Origin: Conus ventricosus
Lineage: Eukaryota > Mollusca > Gastropoda > Neogastropoda > Conidae
NCBI GenBank assembly: GCA_018398815.1
Contig: CM031604.1
Location: 61,627,468-61,691,467 of the forward strand
Direction: 5' to 3'
DNA length: 64,000 nt
Shown: in pieces, positions 49,332 through 60,772 of the stretch
Numbering within the stretch: the stretch's first letter is position 1
Layout of the letters: each line of letters starts with the position of its first letter
Translations under genes and position numbers: made by a program
Notes under the pieces: model-generated
The model's database searches: none
The model's input: only the letters and a program-made list of their open reading frames with translations
What the model was told of the DNA's origin: nothing

Positions 49332-49556
49332 TTGAACATATTTTTAGGTTCTGGCTAAGAAAGCCGTTGTTATTGGCATTGCCACAGATGTTGTTCATAC
49401 ATATGGCCTTTTCACCTACTTTTGACATTATTTATTCACCACCTTGAACATATTTTTAGGTTCTGGCTAAGAAAGCCGTTGATGTTATTGGCATTGCCAC
49501 AGATGTTGTTCATACCTATGGCCTTTTCACCTACTTTTGACATTATTTATTCACCA
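49332..49556. repeat. Two-copy tandem repeat, 112-bp unit
   Basis: The unit starting 'ttgaacatatttttaggttc' at 49333 recurs from 49444 with one 3-bp insertion and a single substitution. A recent duplication. Confidence 0.9.
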
Positions 49557-51701
49557 CCTTCTCCCTGCTCCAGTAGCACTGCCGACTTTTACTAATTGAC
49601 CATCTTTATTCCTTTCCACCACCTAGTACTAATATTACCTTTATCACTATTGCTATCAGTATTACTTATCATATAATCCCGCCCTCCAGACCCCAAATAT
49701 ACCCCTTGCATCCTGCATCCAGGGTTATTGAAGGACATAATGCATCACCCGAAGAGTGAGCTTGCATGTAAATCAACTATGGAGGAGCTGATATGTAGAG
49801 GCTGAGCACAGTCCAGGCGCATTGTCTACAAAGGAATGTAAAAAGGTAGCCCGTTAGTTTTTTTGAGGTATGTAAAATACAGAGTTAAAAAATAAATGGT
49901 GACATTTTAGATGGAGATACGAATACGTTAACTTCCAGTAGGCATGTGAATACTGTTTGGGGCTGACTGGTGGCGAGTTCTCTTCTACTTCTTCCTTAAA
50001 AGCTGGTTCACTCAGAAATGAGTAGGTCACCAGCTCGCATGTTAAAAAAAAAGAGAATGCCCCTGTATACATCAATCTCAGACCGATTTAGTTCGACAGT
50101 AGAGCAGTTTTGTTGGGCAAGTTTCCTGGGCTTGCCTCGTGTGTTTTAAAATATGTGGCAACGATGTGTTTATTATAAAGACTGCTAAGCAACCAGGTTA
50201 ATTTTGTATTGTGTAAGTGTATAAGACTTTTTCCCCTTGAAAAACAGTCTGGCTAACCTCTTTACAACCAATACAGGGAATGTTTTCTTCAGTGTGGTTA
50301 TGACTGAGTAGTTGCTTTATGCATTTTTTGTATCCGTTGTTTGTAGCATATGAAGAAAATTGTCTATTTTGTGTTGCCTTTTTCTTCATTCTCTCAGTCA
50401 ATTCTATTCTGTCCGTATATTCACATTTTGATTAATAACCCCATTTCAGTACTGTATTTACACCCAAGAAACCATTTCCAGTGGAGGTGGATTTATCACT
50501 GTAACCGACTTGCTTTAGAGTGAAATGTTAACTTTGTTGGGTGAAAAAATGCCCACAAATTGCTTTAAAAATTCATTACTCAAGACTTTAACTTACACTG
50601 AAGAACATTCATAATTTCTTCTTTTCTCTATTTGCGCTCAAACAAGAGGGTGCAAGTTTTATTACATTAAAAAAATTGTGAATAATTCATGTCTGTTTTT
50701 TGTATGCCATTCTGATGCTTTGTGGGGAAAAATTCACCCTTGTTGTTTAAGATATCGGCCCTTTCCACATACCTTGATGAAGGGAACTTGATCCTGGCCA
50801 GATATCAGTTGTGCTGATAGCAGCAAGCTGTACATGCTCCCCGATTTGGAATACCAGAATGTGCACATTCTCTGTAAACAGCTTAAACTCTGTAATGCGT
50901 GCGTGTCCTCTCTATGTCTCCCCCCCTCTTCCCCATGTGTGTGTCTCCTGCCTCTCTGTCCGTCTGTTGCACTTCTTCAGATAAGTGATAGTTCAAGTGA
51001 ATAATTGTTTCATCTCTCTCTCTCTGACCAACTGTCTCTGTTCATTTCTGTCGGTCTTGTCTCCTCTCTTCACATGTGCACAAATTTGTTCATCTACATC
51101 ATGTCGCTTTTGCATATGGCAAAGGCTTACTGTGTGTGTGTGTGCACACATGTGCATCTGTGTGTATAGAGGAGGAAAGCACTTGAAAAAAATGGGAACA
51201 GCAATACAAAGACATGGGTGCTACCAGTACATTTCAAAAAAACCTGAAAGGCAGGGGTTCAGGGGCTGCTCAGGCCCTGGTGGGGTCAGGGGGTCAAGGC
51301 CCCCTGAAGCTGAAAGAAAAACACATTTTAGAAGGCATATGGAAAGTTCCTGTTGAATGTAAAGTGGAAAGTTAGGCCTGAAATTAAAGCTAAAAGTTCA
51401 TTTATAAATAAATACATAAAACACAACTAAAATGCATTTTCTTGAAGAAAATCAAACTTCTTTTTTTCTGTTGTTTTTTTTTCAAATTCAATCTACACAT
51501 ACCTTTATACCTTTTAATCTCCTATACACTGTACGTTGTACTCTTAAGTGAAGAGGGACTGAAGACTCTTCTTAAGTCACAATGAGTTATACTCATGGCT
51601 TTAAAAGTCACCGAAAACCTACAGTACTACATAAACGTTGGTTTTTTTCCCCCTCCTGTCCCATTTTCTATGCCACCTCAATGGCAGTGAATCCATGCTG
51701 C
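49557..51701. other. Non-coding stretch
   Basis: No gene signal. A GC-rich patch at 51240-51320 contains an inverted motif (CAGGGGGTCAAGGCCCCCTG), which looks like part of a dispersed repeat. TG/CT microsatellites occur near 51000-51160. Confidence 0.45.
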
Positions 51702-54700
51702 TCATTCCAACACCACAGCCACATCCTGACCCAGCCGCCACAGCCCATGCACCGGCAGGGAGCAGTCAATGTCATGATAGATATAAGACGCTGTGTCCTC
51801 CACATATCTGTTGAATGGTCTTAAGATCTCTTTGGCAGCATTTGCAACCAAATGCACTGTGTCACCACTAATATTGACGGAATGTGGATTTTCACACCTC
51901 AGTTGTGTTTCTACACCACTTTTCTGACCCACATCGTCGCACAGTTGTCCATTAAACAAGAGATCATGTGTTCAGGCGACAGGTCAAGCTTTGGATCACT
52001 CACTGGTCGTCTATAGCCACTGGATAAATGTTGTCTGCTGTAGCCTGGTTCGCAAGGTGTGAAGCCAAATGAAAAGTTCCTGGTCTCATCTTCATCATCA
52101 AAATATCTGATTATGACATTGACAATTTTCTCCATTGTATTATTTGTGGCCTCATCAATGTTCAGAGTGAAAAACGTCATGAAGCTTCTGTCTCGTCTCC
52201 TTCAAACAGCTGCAGCCAAGCCATGGGTCATGGCGTAGGTCCCACATTGCCTCTGCACATGCATTTTCATCGATACTTATCCTCCGAAAGTGTCTGGCAC
52301 AGCTCCACCAGATCTGGGATACTGCTGAGCAGCAGATGGTGTTCTGCTACAAACCCAAGAAGTTTTGCTTTCTGCTCAGCAGTGAGGTCTGCCAAAGCCT
52401 TGACACCTATAGGTGGTGTTGCTGCTGTGGCGCTTGTTCCTTCTACAGCTATCGATTCACATGATCTGTGCACCTGCAACATTAAAACAAAACGGGGTAG
52501 ATCAGTTCGATTTTTTTTTTACAAAAATGAGTAGATATGTTCTGATCCATCACACACACAAACCTACACATATATGCACACCTCTCACTATCCCTCTCCA
52601 CCTCCATCATGCAAACACGTTCACACGCACACACACACAATTCGTTTCATCATGGAGATGTTACTGACTGCAGGCTAATCAATCCAACCTACACAGATTT
52701 ACTAAGCCTGGAGACTACTTGTGATACACCTCAGGGCTTACAGCCAGATTAAATGAATAACTGTAATGATGAAAAAAATGGAAAGAGCGTCTCACAGTAG
52801 CACTACAGATGCCTCAAATGCACTGACCCAGCTCACGAGTCGGCACTGGGTCACCTGGCTAACATCATCTGTAATATCTTCTATAGTGTGTGTGTGTGTG
52901 TATGCACGTGTGCATGTTAATTCAAAGATGGTGGTGGTGGTGGTGGTGGTGTGTGTGTGTGTGTGTGTGCTACGTGTACGACTTTGTGTGTACTGATGCA
53001 AGACTAGCTAAGTAACTGAAGTGGATTATTAGCACTTATGAGTCACAGGATACATGTGTAACTATAACTTAAAAAGTATAAGTCAAAATTAATAACAGGA
53101 AAAATATAACATGAGTAAATAAAGAAGTAAATAAAAACACATACACAACATACAAATGATTTGCACTAGATTCATTCACATACATATATCAGTGCAAGAA
53201 TACACAAATGCATATTACATGCCCTCTTCCTCCCTCTCCACACACACACTCTCAGACAGGCACACTCTCAGACAGGCACACACGTATACACACGCACACA
53301 CTCACTCAAATCAATCTAGACACCTGTAAACATTCGCAACTAGCAACCCCACAGACATAAGAACACTGAACTCCCAGAGGATCATAAATACCTCCCATGT
53401 TAACAGTGCACATAAAGCCATCAAGGCATCTGTAAACATTTGCAACCAATAAAACCACAGAAACTTAAGCAACAACAAAAAGAAAACAGATACGAGAAGA
53501 CATGTAATTTGTCCAAAAGAGACATGTGGTGATAGATCTGCATAATGATGGTGTTGATTACACACAAAAGTAGATAAATAAACAAACAAATACATACTTT
53601 TTAAGACAGGGGTGGGGGTAGAGACAGAAAAAAGAGAACAAAAGGGAAAGGAATTTGTCTACGAGTCACTGAGTGCAAAAGAAGATGTGTAATCCATGAA
53701 CTGCATCGTCCATGTAACTGAGGCCCATTAAAAAAAGCGTATACATGAATAAAATGACAAAGAAAAAAACCTTCCTTGTCCGAAAGAAAGCAAGGGGGCA
53801 CAGCTGCGCAATAATTCTTTCAAAAGAGATGTATTTCGGAGATTTTTCCATCACAAATTGTACTAATGCTAAAACTGAAAATTAAACTTGGAGTACTGCA
53901 GATTTTACTGAATACGTTGACATGACTTTGAGCGAGTAAATATCAATTTTAAACTACAAACAACAGTGAAACCAAGACACAATGATAACAAAGTCACTCA
54001 GATGCTAAATAAAAAAACAGATCGACAGATCAAGAATGCAGAAAGATGACAAGAAGCAACAACTACACAAAAAACAAACAAAAACACATTGAGATTTTTC
54101 ACAAAGTCACTTAACTGCTGAACAAAAAATTGGCAGCTCTAGATGAAGGCAGATAAAGACAAGAAAAGAAAGAATGCTTGATATGAAGAACAGTGGTGGT
54201 TTCTTACCTTCATGTTCTTCTGGTGTGTGGCAAGATTGGCATGTTCCTTGTCTTTTTTCTTCCCGCTTGAGCCGTATTTCACCTAACTTCAAATAAACGG
54301 AACAGAAAGCCACCCCTGACATGTCCATCTTCTGTAGCCACAGGCCAAATGTTTCGCCGTTTGTATCCATCAGCCATTCCCCATCAATATTGATTTCGCA
54401 CGCCTTCCTCCACCTCCTCTAGTCTTGAGGCATCGTCTTATATCAAAAACACCATTAGAATGATTGTTCCGCTGTCTCACCAATGTGTGAGCATCAACTT
54501 TCAAATATGCGTACGTCTTTGATTTTGAGTCAGCCTGAATGAAGTGGAGCACTTCATACCTCCAGCATGGAAGAGCGAGAACAGAGCACATTGAAAACTT
54601 GCGATATGAATTCAAATGAATAGTGGAACTGCCGACCGATTTAAACCATCCTTTGAAAATTCCTTGCTCCTCGGACTTAAAAAACTGGCATCGCCAGCAT

Positions 54701-54707
54701 CAGCCAT
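51702..54707 (-). pseudogene. Intron-containing hAT-like transposase gene, damaged
   Basis: First exon 54707-54208 on the minus strand: start MADAGDA, a segment with EEQGIFKGWFKSVGSST, then WLMDTNGETFGLWLQK and a zinc-binding stretch (SGVAFCSVCLKLVKYGSSGK, later H-x4-H). It ends at a good donor, AAG|GTAAGA (54207). The second exon starts after 'ttaatgttgcag' at 52473: VHRSCESIAVEG, AEQKAKLLGFVAEHHLL, then FTLNIDEATNNTMEKIV with a probable catalytic Asp, DNCATM, and SGDTVHLVANAAKEI near 51840. These are hallmarks of a hAT-like family in animals. Several frameshifts are required (near 54400, 54290, 52250, 52180, 51930) and the C-terminal dimerisation domain is not found. It could be an old domesticated gene or a plain relic. 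Confidence 0.65.
52540..54207. other. Intron of the hAT-like gene, with microsatellites
   Basis: Contains a (CA)n/(GT)n area at 52549-52640 and 52886-52970, a (GGT)n run at 52930-52950, and an approximate duplication of 'catctgtaaacatt.gcaac' near 53319-53455. No other gene is recognised. Confidence 0.5.
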
Positions 54708-56118
54708 TATTAAAAACAGGCATGTGACCGGCACAGTAGCACCCATGCAAAGATAAAAGATGCATCACATAAGAATGTAAGAATTCCAATCAAAATGTGA
54801 TGAAATGCACAAGTGTATACACACTTCATATTTATTTCACATAATGGATACCATTCCATCTAAGGTAAAAGTAGTACAAGGAATAACTCACAGAACAGTT
54901 TATATTTATTTCACCTTATGGAATATCTATCAAAAGTAAAAGCTGAAGCAGTATGAGAAACCTTGCTGAAAGGATGAATGACAGAAAAGGCATAAATTCC
55001 TGGCCACTAACGAATGCTCATCCACCCACAGAGGCCTCTAATCATCAACACACACATGCATGCATGCACACAATAAACAATGTGATTACAGTGCAGCCAG
55101 AAAAGATCTGTTCACTCAACATTCTTACTCGTAGCTGGATGGATTGTTTTCTCAGTCTCTTCTGTTCCTGCACAGACTTGGTGCGTGTCAACAAATTTTA
55201 TGTCATTCACAAGAGACAGGGTAGCCATGTGCTAATTTCCCCCAGAAAGTACGGGGAAGGGCTTTTCAGTGTAAGATTTCACCATGTGAAGTCCAAAGTG
55301 AATCTTCACCCCATGGTATGTCTAACAGTTTACCATGTGAAGTCAAAAGGTGAATTTTCACCCAGTTAGCAAGACCATGGAAATCGTTCAATTTAATCAA
55401 CATTAGCGAAGGTTAAACGTACAGTGTTTCACAAGTCTCCAAACCCACAGCTCAACCACCCATGTATATTCTATTCACATACCACTCGCTTTTCTCATCC
55501 AAATGGAATGACATTACAGTAAAAAACATGCAGATAGCGACATGTTGTGCACACTGTTTTTATTTCTTTCATTCTTATTTAATAGTAAATACACACCAAT
55601 GAAAATGGAACAATGACAAGATCAGTAAAATCTGCTGCTGATAAAAAAACAAAAAAAAAACCGAGTGAACAAAAAACTAAACAAAAATGGTAGCTTGTTT
55701 AGATTAATTAAGACCATGAATTATACACTTGCTTTTGCACTTTGTAAGCATGCTTAAACATCACTTCTGCTCCAGTTTAGCTAAACAAGTATAAACAAAC
55801 ACATTCATCTTCATCTCAACACACACTCTCTCCAGCAAGCCCCTCAACTCAACTCCTTCCTTGAAGAAAGCAAAATCAAATTACTATCAATATACACATT
55901 AATATTTATTCTCTCAGGAAACTGATCATAAATTTGACACCTGCATAAAATGCTAAACAGATACTGCTCCAGAAACCAGTCAACACTTTTCATACTCTCT
56001 TGAACAAATGGGAACTAATGGAATAATCAACAAGAAAAGCAAAAAAAAACAAAAAACAATCCAACAGCTGTGCAGGGCCTGTGCAGGTCACAGATACCAG
56101 CTGAGGATACAGCAGATT
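54708..56118. other. Intergenic stretch and 3' UTR of the coiled-coil gene
   Basis: AT-rich. TTTATT at 55905-55910, which is AATAAA on the minus strand, lies about 210 bp downstream of the coiled-coil gene's stop and is a candidate polyadenylation signal. A small duplication 'caccatgtgaagtc.aaagtgaat' occurs near 55282-55360. Confidence 0.45.
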
Positions 56119-56815
56119 TCACAGCATGGCTCTGAGGGTCTCCATCTTCTGGTAGACTTCATTCCGCTTGCTGGCAACCCCAGACTCGGACTCCAGGTAC
56201 TGCTGGCGATTCATCTTGCCAGCAATAAGTTTCTCCGCCATGGTGATGGCCAGATTGATCTGGTCTTTATACTGGCCATCCAAACGCTGCAGCTCTGCCA
56301 CCTACAACACATGGACAAACCACTTCACTTGACTTCATATGGGCAACATGAATAATCTCACTGTGTTGTATCATCACCTCTTCACAACATTCTTTTGCGT
56401 AAAATTGGACATGCTCTTCATGAAGCTCCAATTCTTTTTCTTTTTTTTGATGATTTTCTAAAATGAATTCTGCCATATAAAACACTCCTCCTGTTATAGG
56501 TTTCTTTTCAATCTGTGCCCACTTACATGCTGCACTAAAAACCCCGACTTTTAAGCTTCATCTGAAAGGCTTCACCACCACTAAAAATCTGGTGAACAGA
56601 GAAAAACCTACTCCACCTATCCCATTTGAGATTCGAACCATGGACATGATGTCTTCTCACTTCTAAGGCAAACAGCCTATCCCCTAGGCCACCACTTCAT
56701 CGTTTCTGAATCTCCCTAAATCAAGTTACAAAGTCATACTATTTCTAAAATCTGAAGAGAAGATCTTTGAACAAGCCCTACTAATGTGGCTGACTTATGG
56801 AAAGCCGTAAATTTC

Positions 56816-56851
<36 letters not shown>

Positions 56852-59800
56852 GCCAGCTTCTGAGAATACCACCTTTACTGTAGGAGGTGAAAAATTTTGC
56901 TTTCAGAAACATCTGGCTGTATATGCACCAATGATTCATATAATACATCTCTGAATTATGTGAGTGGGCACACACCCAATTGACCAGTATTTCTAGGAAA
57001 ACTGTTGAGCATTCATTTCTGTATAGTGTGGGTGTGCATGCACCCATTCTTTCATCAGATTGCTTCCAATGAAGTATGGGCATGCTCACATCTGCATCAT
57101 ACAAAAAAGGCTTAAACATGTTTTGTTTTTAACAATAATCTGATTTTGGAGATGCAATGGGCCAACTCATCACATGAAATTTCTTCCTGAAAGAACTATG
57201 TGAGAGTTCTTAAAGTTCTGATGTGTTGAATGCATGTTTTGGAGCATAATCGTTCATAGCATTTTTTAAAAATGGTGGAGTTAAGGAAACACTAGAGAAG
57301 GAACTACAATACCCCCTTACCCTCAATTCCCAAGTCTACATCATTCCTCCCATACTTCACTCTGAAAATGGACCTGCTTCTGTTCCCTCTACCAACACAA
57401 GTTGGAATCTAATCAGAGACAAGATCTTCAAGTCTTGTGTATAATATCTGATCAATCTAAGCAATAATGGAATCACTTCTGGACTAAAAGTGTTTGATAG
57501 TTTGATTTCTTCATACCTGCTGTTTGCAAGGTTTTCAGCTTAAATGTTACCCTGAACGATAATCATACAGGACTAAAAGAAAATTGTGATACCATCCACT
57601 GACAAGACAGGATACCCGTTTTATTCAATTCATGCATTTATTTTTCATGAACACACACTAAAAAAGAACTAGCAGATTAAACCAATCTTGCGGTTTTTCT
57701 TCAGCAGTTACGCGACTTTTGTGAAAAATTTCAATGTGTTTTTATTTGTTTTTGTTTGCTTTTGTGTAGTTGTTGCTGCTTGTCAATCTTGCATTCCAAC
57801 AGAGGAAACAATTGGCCAAAGCTAGTTTCCTCCGACTGCTTTACAAATTTGTTTTAACTCTTGACTTCCCATACCGCACCGTTCCGCAACTGCCGCACAG
57901 TCCCAAACCGCACCACACCGCAACAACCGACATGCCTTATTTGGAGCCGTTGTTAAGGAAGCGAGAACTCTCTAATGCAGAGAGGAAGGTTTAACGACAT
58001 CCGGAAAGCGTTCGCCTTCCGCCTTCTGCCCGCGGTTTTCAGCCTAGCTGTTTACATTGCGATTTTGAAGAAGTTTTTTCACGAAGGTTTTTTCCCAAGA
58101 TTTTCTGGTCAAGATGGCGTCTTTCCAACATATCGACAACGATGTTTTCGATGAATTTATCGAAGATTTGTGCAACCAGCATGCGCTAGGGCTTGGAGAT
58201 GATCAGCAGAGTAATGCGAGTGTCGGAACTGGAGTTAGTTTAGTTCACACGAGTGATTGTCTGACGTACAATCGGAAATTTCAGATCGAAGATTCGCCAC
58301 CTGTGCTTACCTGTGTACGCTGTCATTATGCAACATGAAGCTCATATCCTACTCCTTGTGTGCAGAACATGAACATTGACCACATGTGACTTTATTTCTG
58401 TGGTTATACTGTGATTTTGTGAACAGAACTGTGCAAAATACTGTACAAGGAACTGTGCAATTTATATTTTCTGTGCTTGGATTCTTACCTGTATATTACG
58501 TCATTACAAGACTACATAAAGGTCAGTTAACATTTTTCTTTGACTTGTATTGTTTCTATGGTCATGTGTGTGACTGTCTGTCTGCATTGTTTTACTAACA
58601 AACACACCACACATTGATTTTTCCAACCTTTATTGAACACACCTGACATTTTTTAATTATTCTGTAATTAATTACCATACTGACATTCAAAATTTTTTTG
58701 GGGTACATTTGACCGCTTCAGTATAAAAAATAACATCACTTCCATAAAACTTCCAAATTTCAAAGCAGTCAATCAACAAACAAGAAAGATATAATTATTT
58801 TAATGACCATACTCATTTTTAGCTCATTTCTAGCCAATCCTTATGGGCTAGAGGACTGAGAACACACTGTTTCTTATGGGAAGTCAAGAGTTAAGGATAA
58901 AATGTCCTACACAGGCCATCCCACCAATGAACTGGGAAAAAATGTTCACATAACACTGAAACTGAACAGTGAACAGACATTTCTGTATTGTTAGCACAGC
59001 AGGTTACCAATGGAACTTTGTGGATGGATGGAAGCCCGACACATTAACCCCTTCGCTGCTATCATATTTTGCTAAGTCCCATGCTAAGATATTTTTTTGA
59101 AAAACACAAAAATCACGCCTATGCTTTTCATTTGCTTATAATTCAGAAGATATTGAACATAGCTACATAAAAGTATATATCAAATGAAAGGAAATTGAAT
59201 GAAGAATCTGTTTGTAACAATAACATAATGGAATGATGTGCTAGAATGACACATGAACTCCTTGAAATACAATACAAAAAAATGAAAAAAAATCAATCAT
59301 GACGTTATTAGGTGATGCTGGAGCTCACAGCAGTTCATAGCACATTTTGTATTGAACATTTACAGTGTACAATGATCCAGGAAGCAGTGTCCAGTCACAA
59401 CATACCACAGTCTAGCCACACAAAGAATGAAAGGCGTTTATCTCCCAGTTTCTGTCACCTGTAGAATTCCGAAAAACACAAAAATCACGCCTGTGACTTT
59501 CATTTGCTTATAGTTCAGAAGATATTGAAGATAGCTACATAAAAGTTATATCATATGAAAGGAAAATGAATGAAAAATCTGTTTGTAACAAAAATATAAT
59601 GAAATGGTATGTCGGAATGTCACATGAACTCCTTGAAATGCAATATAAAGAAATGAAGACATCAATCATGATATAATCAGATGATGCTGACCTCACAGCA
59701 GTTTATAGCAAACTTTGTGTTGGAGTTATACAGTGTACAAAGACCCATGAAGCAGTTTCCAGCCACACCACACCACAGCCTAGCCACACAAAGGACGAAA

Positions 59801-60299
59801 GGTGTGTAGATCTCCCAGTTTCTATCACCAGTAGAAACACTGAGTGTGATAGTTCCAGAAGCAGTCTTCCAAACACAATCCTGGTTTGCTGGGGCAGTCT
59901 GGGCAGTAATACCTGGTGTCTTTCCTCTGCCCTTTCTTCCAGCAGACACGGCACCTCTTTGATGGCCGTGCTTTATGTTGGGTAGGGGGCAGCACACCGA
60001 TGAAGTGTCGAGCACAGAACCTGACAGCATGGTCGTCCTCAGCATTAGCTGGATCTTTGTCGCCAAAAATCATCTTATTCATGGCTTCTTTCTGAAAGTC
60101 AAGGAAGAAGCTGCTGTGACCATCCTTCCTGAACACAATGTGTGCATTCTGCATCCAGCACCAGCAGGTCCAGCAACAGGCCCAGCACCAGCAGGTCCAG
60201 GCTTCATCATCTCCATGCTGCATCAGCCTAGCTGTAACACATTGAAAGCAAGAGTTCAATTTTCTACAGAAATATTTCATGAAATAAAAAGAAAATGTA

Positions 60300-60347
<48 letters not shown>

Positions 60348-60348
60348 G

Positions 60349-60410
<62 letters not shown>

Positions 60411-60737
60411 GTAAACAAGCCACACCCTCTTCTGTTAGTCCAATAAAACTCAAATAAACAGCATACAAAATCACTTCAAAATGATAACAATTTTTTGTAT
60501 CTACTCTTGCTTTCAGTTTATGAAAATATTCACAAACACATACACACCATAAGCGAACAAACATACACAAACTGAAATTGGGTCATTAGCATGCCACGCC
60601 CCCTTTCATTTTCATCAAGCAAACACTGCAAACAATCCAATGAGTTATGCTTCTGAACAAGTAACTTCACTGCAACATTGTATAGATCAGTGTCATTTAT
60701 CACTGTGTGCTTTCTGTTTTCTAGAAAAAGTATCATC

Positions 60738-60772
<35 letters not shown>

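Noticed and set aside
56628..56698. Possible tRNA gene
   Set aside because: A and B boxes are present, but no cloverleaf with intact acceptor stem forms, and a SINE body follows.
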